Made by a program: the position numbers and the translations under genes
Part shown: one piece after another, positions 38,451 through 44,753 of the stretch
Position numbering within the stretch: the first letter of the stretch is position 1
Layout of the letters: each line of letters starts with the position of its first letter
The notes under the pieces: generated by a model
Told to the model about the DNA's origin: nothing
The model's input: only the letters and a program-made list of their open reading frames with translations
Database searches by the model: none
DNA from: a virus
DNA: 44,753 nucleotides
Direction: 5' to 3' (one strand)
Virus record (IMG/VR): IMGVR_UViG_3300035691_000012
Span: 1-44,753 of that record

Positions 38451-39662
38451 GTGCACGATATAGAAATAGAAATTGAACGCCCTAAACTAACATCATATCA
38501 AAAGGCAATACTATACTCTCCTGCCAGGTTTACAGTCACAAAGGGAGCCACTAAGATAGGTAAGACATTCCCGCATCTATGGTGGTTATTCGAGAAAGCA
38601 CACGAAGATATACCAGGAAACAACAAAATACGCAATTATTGGTGGGTGGCACCCGTATTCTCCCAGGCAAAAATAGCTTTTAACCGTTTACGTAGAGTTG
38701 CGATTCAATGTGGTTATCGAATCAATGAATCAGAACTATTCATAGAACTATCATCAGGCAATAGGATTTGGTTCAAATCAGCTGATAATCCTGATAATTT
38801 GTATGGTGAAGATGTTTACGCAGTTGTTTTTGACGAGTTCACCCGGGCGAAAGAAGAAGCATGGACAGCTCTTAGATCGACATTAACCGCAACAAAAGGG
38901 CAATGTAAGTTCATTGGGAATGCCAAAGGCCGCAAAAATTGGGGGCACAAACTTTGGTTAAAAGCCAAATCAGGTGAGGCCGGGTATGAAGCGTTTAAGG
39001 TAACAGCATATGATGCCGTTGAGGCTGGCATTCTTGAACTGGAAGAAATTGAGCAGGCAAAAAGAGATTTGCCAGAACTGGCATTCAAAGAACTGTATCT
39101 CGCCGAGGATCTTGACGACCAAGCAAACCCTTTCGGGATTCCATTCATACAAAAACAAATCAAACCATTATCAAACAAAACACCGGTCGCTTTTGGAATA
39201 GACCTCGCTAAATCCGTGGATTGGACCGTAGTAATAGGATTGGATGATAATGGCGATCAATGCTTTTTTGACCGATGGCAATCCGATTGGGGCCAAACCC
39301 GCAGACGGATCATATCAATCGTGGGCTCAACGCCTGCAGCAATAGACAGTACTGGTGTCGGTGATCCGATAGTCGAGGATATTCAAAAAGAATGTTACCA
39401 AGTGGAAGGATATCATTATTCATCAGCCAGCAAACAAAAGCTTATGGAAGGCCTTGCATCAGGGCTACAGAATGGTTTAGTTAGCGTATTGGATGGTGTT
39501 CAGCGTGATGAAATGGAAGCATTCGAATTCATTTATAGTCGCACTGGGGTGCGTTATGGTGCCCCTGAAGGCATGCATGATGATACCGTTAACTCATTGG
39601 CATTAGCATACCACAAACTTAAAGATAGACCTTCAGCACCTTATTTCAGTACGCACCGATGA
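38451..39662 (+). CDS. Terminase large subunit
   Basis: A 403-residue packaging ATPase/nuclease starting at GTG 38451. A Walker A variant GATKIGKT is at 32-39, Walker B VVFDE at 125-129, and a coupling motif FIGNAKG near 154-160. The RNase H-like nuclease has Asp in GIDLAKS (about 246), Asp in AIDSTGVGDP, and DD in HDDTVNS near the C-terminus. It cuts and pumps DNA into the prohead through the portal. It is coupled by ATGA to the tail chaperone gene. Confidence 0.93.
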   Translation: MHDIEIEIERPKLTSYQKAILYSPARFTVTKGATKIGKTFPHLWWLFEKAHEDIPGNNKIRNYWWVAPVFSQAKIAFNRLRRVAIQCGYRINESELFIELSSGNRIWFKSADNPDNLYGEDVYAVVFDEFTRAKEEAWTALRSTLTATKGQCKFIGNAKGRKNWGHKLWLKAKSGEAGYEAFKVTAYDAVEAGILELEEIEQAKRDLPELAFKELYLAEDLDDQANPFGIPFIQKQIKPLSNKTPVAFGIDLAKSVDWTVVIGLDDNGDQCFFDRWQSDWGQTRRRIISIVGSTPAAIDSTGVGDPIVEDIQKECYQVEGYHYSSASKQKLMEGLASGLQNGLVSVLDGVQRDEMEAFEFIYSRTGVRYGAPEGMHDDTVNSLALAYHKLKDRPSAPYFSTHR

Positions 39663-40312
39663 AAATACAAATCAAACTTAACGGTATTCTTGTTTCACGT
39701 GAAATACCAACATCGTGGAATCAGGTCAATTTTAAAATGTTCTTGGAGCTGCAGAAATGCAAATCAGACTTTGTTAAGGTCATGGCCCTATTTACCGGAA
39801 TAGAAGAAAAGATCATCCGAGAGGCTAAGATTATAAATCTGGATGACATTATTCTGGCAGTTGGATTCCTGAAGAATGAACCTGTTAATAGCGTTCCAGA
39901 ATCTATTTTAAGCTATAAAATACCAAAAGACTTGGGCTATGAATCTATTGCACAATTCGAGGATATCAAAGATACCCTTAAAAAATCATCAGAAATGACC
40001 ATAGAACAGCATCTTGATAACTATCCATTGTATTGCGCTATCTATGCTTGCAACCCCTATGACTGGAAAAAAGCTGAAGAAATGAAAGATTTATTCTTAA
40101 ATGCACCATGTCAGGAGGTACTTGGCATAGGAAATTTTACATTAGCGAAATTGATCGGATTGAACTTCAACACCGGTCAAGGCTTCCACCCGCTGGTTAT
40201 ACTCCTGAGGAACTTCAGGCTGGCTTTGACCGTATGGCGACTTCGTTTGGCTTTTATAGTACGCTCCTTTACATGGAAAAAGAAACAGGATATAAGCGTA
40301 AAGAGCTTTTAG
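39659..40312 (+). CDS. Tail assembly chaperone, zero-frame product
   Basis: A 217-residue protein. The first 160 residues (ISTSWNQV-like REIPTSWNQVNFKMFLELQK, then a helical region) resemble the G-type tail chaperones of Bacteroidota phages. From about residue 160 the frame turns into poorly structured, basic sequence that is the out-of-frame reading of the next ORF, which points to a frameshift near 40132-40138. Confidence 0.72.
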   Translation: MKIQIKLNGILVSREIPTSWNQVNFKMFLELQKCKSDFVKVMALFTGIEEKIIREAKIINLDDIILAVGFLKNEPVNSVPESILSYKIPKDLGYESIAQFEDIKDTLKKSSEMTIEQHLDNYPLYCAIYACNPYDWKKAEEMKDLFLNAPCQEVLGIGNFTLAKLIGLNFNTGQGFHPLVILLRNFRLALTVWRLRLAFIVRSFTWKKKQDISVKSF

Positions 40313-40410
40313 AATGGTCGGTATATGATTTTAACTACAATATTGTTTATCTTGCTCATCGAACTGCAACGGTTAAACGGTATTCAGAGATAATGAGGAA
40401 TAAGAAATGA
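39659..40410 (+). CDS. Tail assembly chaperone, -1 frameshift fusion product
   Basis: The slippery heptamer A AAT TTT (40132-40138, in the zero frame) permits a -1 shift, after which the frame reads YISEIDRIELQ ... GFYSTLLYMEKETGYKRKEL to the stop at 40410. The fusion would be 250 residues: 160 plus 90. A hairpin GATCGG/CCGGTC with an inner TTGA/TCAA follows at 40153-40178. This is the G/GT strategy used by tail chaperones. The internal ATG at 40108 makes independent translation of the second frame an alternative. Confidence 0.68.
40132..40178 (+). promoter_or_regulatory. Candidate -1 ribosomal frameshift signal
   Basis: The heptamer AAATTTT is in register with the zero frame, and a stem-loop of 6 + 4 bp begins 14 bases downstream. 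The spacing is longer than the usual 5-9 bases. The frames on either side fit a -1 shift. Confidence 0.6.
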
Positions 40411-40619
40411 GTGAACAATATAAAAATGATTTCGACAAGGGTTATGAGTATGCACTCAAAAATTATAACCCCAATACAGGAATAATGCAATATCCTAATG
40501 GATTTTCAAATGCTTTTGCAGAGGGTGTGATTTCGGGTAGATATAAAGTAATAAAAGACACATTTGGAGAATTTAAATCAATCAATTGGAATCAAGGTAA
40601 GGCAAATATAATAAGATGA
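40407..40619 (+). CDS. Hypothetical protein in the tail region
   Basis: A 70-residue Asn/Gly-rich protein joined by ATGA to both neighbours. No family recognised. Confidence 0.62.
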   Translation: MSEQYKNDFDKGYEYALKNYNPNTGIMQYPNGFSNAFAEGVISGRYKVIKDTFGEFKSINWNQGKANIIR

Positions 40620-41056
40620 CACGCGCCGAAATACGTCAACTTATAAATGATGGCATTAAAGTGCTAGGGAATCAAATAAGTTTTGGATCTGGACGTATTA
40701 CTGAATTCAACAAAGATAGATCAAAAGAGTACCCTTTCATATGGCTTGAGAGCCTCTCCAATAATCCTGATGTAATCCATTATGGCGCTCACATGGATCA
40801 CTGGAAAGTGGTTTTACATATTGCCATGAAAGACAAAATAGATTCTTCAGCTGACGAGTATGAAGATATCATTGATAAATGTGATCTAATAGCACAGAAG
40901 CTTACTAAGATTTATGTTGATTCGCTTGAATCTGCAAAACTTGTTGATTTTGATTCCACTGAACGCATGCCATTTATTCATAAGCATGCCGATGATACCA
41001 GTGGAGTTATTCTTTCATTCACTATAAATGTGCCAGACACTACAAATGTATGCTGA
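40616..41056 (+). CDS. Tail completion / terminator-like protein
   Basis: A 146-residue protein: N-terminal helices, then strands with YPFIWLES, WKVVLHIAMKDK, and a C-terminal SGVILSFTINVP. The two long strand pairs with a preceding helix resemble phage tail-terminator or minor-tail (gpU-like) folds. Its position among tail genes supports a joining role. Confidence 0.55.
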   Translation: MTRAEIRQLINDGIKVLGNQISFGSGRITEFNKDRSKEYPFIWLESLSNNPDVIHYGAHMDHWKVVLHIAMKDKIDSSADEYEDIIDKCDLIAQKLTKIYVDSLESAKLVDFDSTERMPFIHKHADDTSGVILSFTINVPDTTNVC

Positions 41057-41520
41057 TAAATATACTGATTAAATATGGTCAATTAGGAGTAGAGGCTATC
41101 AAGCAGGCAGTTGGTAAGATATCGGCCACCGGTGAGACGGCACATTCAGTTCATTTCAAAGTACAGGCTCAAGGCGCAATAACCACGCTTACAATATATG
41201 GGCGTAAGTTCTTCAAAGCTATTGAGACCGGACGAGGACCACGCAAGACAACAAAAGATAGTGGCTTTAAGGATTATATGATGAAGTACATGCGCGCCAA
41301 AGGGATAGGATCGGGACTATCACCAAAGAAATTTGAACAACTTGCTAAATTCCTGGTTCTGAAGATTAACAAAGAAGGCGACAAAACCTTTAAACAAGGC
41401 GGCCGTTTAGTTTATACTCCGGTGCTGGAGAAGCTTAAAAAAGAAGTTGTAAAGGCTGTTTCAAAAGAACAGACTAAAGTCTATACAAACATATTCATCG
41501 ATGGGTTTAAGCATAATTGA
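41050..41520 (+). CDS. HK97 gp10-like head-tail or tail completion protein
   Basis: A 156-residue basic protein. The HSVHFKVQAQGAITTLTIYGRKFFKAIETGRGPR block is like the core of HK97-gp10-type tail-completion proteins: a strand pair followed by an E.GRGP turn. It overlaps both neighbours by 7-20 bases. Confidence 0.62.
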   Translation: MLINILIKYGQLGVEAIKQAVGKISATGETAHSVHFKVQAQGAITTLTIYGRKFFKAIETGRGPRKTTKDSGFKDYMMKYMRAKGIGSGLSPKKFEQLAKFLVLKINKEGDKTFKQGGRLVYTPVLEKLKKEVVKAVSKEQTKVYTNIFIDGFKHN

Positions 41521-43678
41521 AAGACCTCAGGGGGTTATTTTAGGAACCTGTGTAGCGGCAACGATACACGAAGATTATGCTACATATGCCACGATAGAAA
41601 CAACATCAGCCCATAATCTAAATACCGGCGATTGGGTTTACATAAGTTCTTTTGTGGAGGATTATAACGGATTCTGGCAGGTTCAAAATGTATCAGCTAT
41701 CCGGTTTTTTCTTTTAAATCCAGATGGAAGTTATGTTCCTTGGGTAGTAGATGCGGACATTACCTATTGCCCTCAGCAATCATTACATTCATGGTCTGCT
41801 ATACATTTACCGATAGTTTACAAAATCAAATCGGATCTATACCCGACGAATAACTTTGATGTTTTTGTGACGGTATCAAGTTATGCAAATGCTAGCGGTT
41901 ATACCAAGCTTACATTGTCAGCATCATTAACAATAAATGAGCTTGAATATATACAGATTTCGGGGGCACTATCATCACAAGTGAATGGAATATTCCAGGT
42001 CATTGATAAATCTTCATCCAGTGTCATAACGATAGATCTTGCTTATGATTCCTCATTATCATTCTCAGGAGGAATGGTAATATTATATTATTCTAATTAC
42101 CATGTCATCGTAAATATCTATGCAGGGCTTCCAGCAACACATAGCCAATACGTAAAAAAACCTTACCAGTTAGCAGGCACTTTCAGATTCATACCAGATT
42201 CAAACAATGAAGTCATGTTCTCTGTTGCTGAGTTAGTTAAGGCATATATAGAGATTAGCAATAACATGATTCAATCATCTTGGCCGCTTAATTTGGATGC
42301 GTTCTCAGGATTCTATATTACTGTTCAAGAAAGTTATGACACATCTGATGGTTACACAATAACCACGTTTGAAGGCGAAGAATCAAACGACATTAATAAT
42401 TTTGAAGGCGTTGCCATTAATTCAAAGCTTGAATTTAAGAATCAATATTCAGGATTTATGACAGAGTTCATAGGTACTTGGTTAACTAAGTTTATAATTC
42501 CAAAAGTTTGGCCCGGGTATCTATTCGATATTTCATTTATAAATATTTTCAGTTCACTTGACGTTATCATAACAATAGTTAAAAAACTAAATGGATCGAC
42601 AATATCCACAGAGACGCAAACAATATCGAGTCCTGATTATGGTGTAATTAGACAAATCATATCAGCTGAATCAAGTTATGATCAATATTGCATTAAGGCC
42701 TCTACATTGGGTTCATCAGGAATACCAGAGACAACGACAAATGTAACATTACCAGCATTAAGTTCAGGTGTTAATAATGCAGGATCTGGAATAGACTGGA
42801 CAACCGGAGCAAGTCCGAATGTGGCACTACCTTACACAACAGGAATCATGAGTAATGTTTCTGATATATGGTCAGAAAATCTTGCTTTTATAGCAGGCAA
42901 TACATATTCATTTAATGTTAACTGGACTAGCTCAGATATGCTGGCACTTAACATTACAATCAGTTTTTATATTTATATTTTAGACTCATCAAATAATATC
43001 ATAGAATCAAGTGTTACTGATGTAACAACGGGAGCAACACGAAATAGCACCATAACATTTGTAGCCACAGATCCAGATGTAAAATATGGTATTAAAGCAA
43101 GACTTGTAAAGACTGGTGCTACAGTTGGCGGTGGTAATATCACAATTACTATTAATTCAATAACAGCAACTACAACAACACCAGGTACGCCACCAATACC
43201 AGCACAAGATATAACAGATGAAATTTGTTTAAGTATTGTTAATGAATGCACGACAAATGCTATTCAATTGACTTGGCTTAATAATCTTGGTGGGTTTGAT
43301 TATTGGGTTTTCGGATCCGGTCAGCCAACTGACAAAGAATATATACGTGATATAACAGATTCAGGTGAAACAAAAGTTAATTTATTTTCAGAGTGGCCTA
43401 AATCATATGGTCAAGATGCTAATACTATACGTAGGCAGACATTCAGGAATTCGAATAAAAAGATTTTAGTCCATTCTCAGTATCTTACTTTGGATGAACT
43501 GCAAGCAATTGAATATATTAAAAGCTCCATACTGGTAGAAATGGTGAATTCAAGATCTGATAAGCGTCGCGTAATTGTTGATACAGATTCATGGAGCGCT
43601 TATAAAGACAATGATAAGCTTTACAATTTATCATTTACTATTTCTTATACGGATGACATACCTTCACAACGATTATGA
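41501..43678 (+). CDS. Large tail protein
   Basis: A 725-residue beta-rich protein. Segments include HNLNTGDWVYISSFVEDYNGFW, a barrel-like turn repeated with variation near residue 135-170, and Thr/Asn-rich Ig-like strands near 430-560. This is the pattern of large distal-tail or baseplate proteins of Bacteroidota phages. I keep the ATG 20 bases inside the previous gene. It is coupled by ATGA to the next large tail gene. Confidence 0.72.
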   Translation: MGLSIIERPQGVILGTCVAATIHEDYATYATIETTSAHNLNTGDWVYISSFVEDYNGFWQVQNVSAIRFFLLNPDGSYVPWVVDADITYCPQQSLHSWSAIHLPIVYKIKSDLYPTNNFDVFVTVSSYANASGYTKLTLSASLTINELEYIQISGALSSQVNGIFQVIDKSSSSVITIDLAYDSSLSFSGGMVILYYSNYHVIVNIYAGLPATHSQYVKKPYQLAGTFRFIPDSNNEVMFSVAELVKAYIEISNNMIQSSWPLNLDAFSGFYITVQESYDTSDGYTITTFEGEESNDINNFEGVAINSKLEFKNQYSGFMTEFIGTWLTKFIIPKVWPGYLFDISFINIFSSLDVIITIVKKLNGSTISTETQTISSPDYGVIRQIISAESSYDQYCIKASTLGSSGIPETTTNVTLPALSSGVNNAGSGIDWTTGASPNVALPYTTGIMSNVSDIWSENLAFIAGNTYSFNVNWTSSDMLALNITISFYIYILDSSNNIIESSVTDVTTGATRNSTITFVATDPDVKYGIKARLVKTGATVGGGNITITINSITATTTTPGTPPIPAQDITDEICLSIVNECTTNAIQLTWLNNLGGFDYWVFGSGQPTDKEYIRDITDSGETKVNLFSEWPKSYGQDANTIRRQTFRNSNKKILVHSQYLTLDELQAIEYIKSSILVEMVNSRSDKRRVIVDTDSWSAYKDNDKLYNLSFTISYTDDIPSQRL

Positions 43679-44753
43679 TAATTAAAGTAGGCGATGAATA
43701 TCTTGATTTCGATGGAGAGCTTTATATAGAAAGATCATGGAAACTATTTGAGGACATTACATCCACTACCGGCGATTTTTCATATCAATCACAGGTTAAC
43801 GCCACCATAAAAAATAAACGTTTACTAAACGTAAATGACATTAATCTATCCGGTAATAATAGGTATAAAAAAGTATCGGCTGAAATACAGAATGACTCAG
43901 GTAACACTTTGTATAATGGATATATTCGTGTTGAAAATGTAACAACAAAAATAATACTATTCAGTTTCTTCTCTGGGAATAACAATTGGATTGTTGAGAT
44001 AAACTCAAATTTGAGTGATTTAAATTTTAGCAGATTCGATGTATCAAATACATTCGACGTTATTCAAAATAGCTGGTCAAATGATAACGGAATAGTGTTT
44101 CCGTTATTTGATAAGGGGGAGTTATTTGATAGATTGAATAGAGTCTTAGTTCATAATAATACTAGCTTTGATATCAATAATGATTTTTATCCATTCATAT
44201 TTGTAAAGGATATTATCAGTGGAATATTTAAACATCATAATCTTAAAATAGATGGAGAGCTTTTGAGTAATCCTACTTACAATGAACTTGTAATTACATC
44301 ATCACTCAAAAATCAAAAAGATAAAATAGATGCCAGTACATCTAAAGTTGGTGTTTCATCCATACAAACTATATCAAGCGGATCGTTTTCAAGGATAAAT
44401 TTCTATGATAATATACCTGGTTATTCAGACGGCAGTGACAATCTTTGGGATAATTCTATTGCCAGATACACCGCTATTAAAAATACAAATGTTAGCATAG
44501 AATTAGTATTGAATGTTAATATTTCAAGTAGCACACAACAATATACGTTAGAAATTAGAAAAAGTGGAACGGCATTTTATACTGTAGATTTCTATTGGAT
44601 AGGGCAAATCACAAAAACCTCAATTGACCTTGAGCCAGGTGATTATATTGAAGTGTATCTAAAACCGTTCTCATCATCAACAAACATTTTACCAAAAAGC
44701 TATCTTACTATAATACCTACAGTTTTTACTGATATTTATTATTCAGATTATCT
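43675..44753 (+). CDS. Tail protein, 5' part of gene crossing the contig join
   Basis: It starts MIIKVGDEYLDFDGELYIER in an ATGA overlap and remains open to the last base. It continues in frame at position 1 and stops at 1247, for 732 residues. The N-terminal part alternates strands with a WKLFEDITSTTGDFSYQ segment typical of baseplate-hub-like proteins in Bacteroidota phages. Role inferred from context. Confidence 0.78.
   Translation, partial: MIIKVGDEYLDFDGELYIERSWKLFEDITSTTGDFSYQSQVNATIKNKRLLNVNDINLSGNNRYKKVSAEIQNDSGNTLYNGYIRVENVTTKIILFSFFSGNNNWIVEINSNLSDLNFSRFDVSNTFDVIQNSWSNDNGIVFPLFDKGELFDRLNRVLVHNNTSFDINNDFYPFIFVKDIISGIFKHHNLKIDGELLSNPTYNELVITSSLKNQKDKIDASTSKVGVSSIQTISSGSFSRINFYDNIPGYSDGSDNLWDNSIARYTAIKNTNVSIELVLNVNISSSTQQYTLEIRKSGTAFYTVDFYWIGQITKTSIDLEPGDYIEVYLKPFSSSTNILPKSYLTIIPTVFTDIYYSDY
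44627..44753. repeat. Terminal direct repeat, right copy (assembly join)
   Basis: Exact copy of positions 1-127. Together with the open reading frame that crosses it, this shows the sequence closes into a 44,626-bp circle or circularly permuted molecule. Confidence 0.93.

Noticed and set aside
42973-43251. Minus-strand ORFs within structural genes (also 2245-2483, 3946-4611, 16917-18821)
   Set aside because: Low-complexity antisense shadows of Ser/Thr/Ala-rich virion genes.
1-44753. CRISPR array or integrase attachment site
   Set aside because: No regularly spaced repeats, no integrase, and the terminal repeat is explained by circular assembly.

Overview
The window is one complete tailed-phage genome of a Bacteroidota host, opened at an arbitrary point. 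Positions 1-127 are repeated exactly at 44627-44753, and a tail gene that starts at 43675 runs off the right end and continues in frame from position 1 to its stop at 1247. The unit length is therefore 44,626 bp, assembled as a circle. Bacteroidota is inferred from several traits seen together: AT-rich DNA, few Shine-Dalgarno sequences, -7 boxes of the form TAnnTTTG, and virion and small accessory proteins of types known from Bacteroidota phages.

Layout. From 37.0 kb rightwards, through the join, to about 23.5 kb everything lies on the + strand: a ribbon-helix-helix (RHH) regulator, a tRNA-like and structured-RNA stretch, both terminase subunits, a tail assembly chaperone with a likely -1 frameshift, tail proteins, tape measure, a single-polypeptide protease-scaffold-capsid fusion and a tail-tube candidate. 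Next comes a 6.5-kb block of glycosyltransferases, a sugar-nucleotide epimerase and methyltransferases (about 6.6-13.2 kb). It is followed by portal, head completion, a very large fibre, a run of exported proteins including an esterase, and a lysis region with small membrane proteins and a peptidoglycan hydrolase.

A small island at 23.5-25.4 kb holds a minus-strand SPFH/prohibitin-like lipoprotein and, divergently, an HTH protein plus a spanin-like membrane coiled coil. From 36.9 down to 25.3 kb the minus strand carries a long chain of small early genes, often joined by ATGA overlaps. Recognisable members are an orphan adenine methylase, a SpoU-type RNA 2'-O-methyltransferase, a DUF559 nuclease, a NinG/HNH-like protein, an OB-fold-like DNA-binding candidate, HTH and RHH proteins, and many one-helix membrane proteins.

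The two arms diverge at 36.91-37.05 kb, where two near-identical palindromes each sit against the -7 box of an outward promoter. This looks like the main transcription switch. I see no integrase, DNA polymerase, primase or replicative helicase, so replication probably relies on the host. Most notable are the virion-linked glycan cassette (with a GDP-mannose 3,5-epimerase-like enzyme beside a GT11 transferase), the protease-capsid fusion, the divergent operator pair, an odd 132-nt tRNA-like gene, and several RNA structures (pseudoknot, kissing loops, long-loop terminators).
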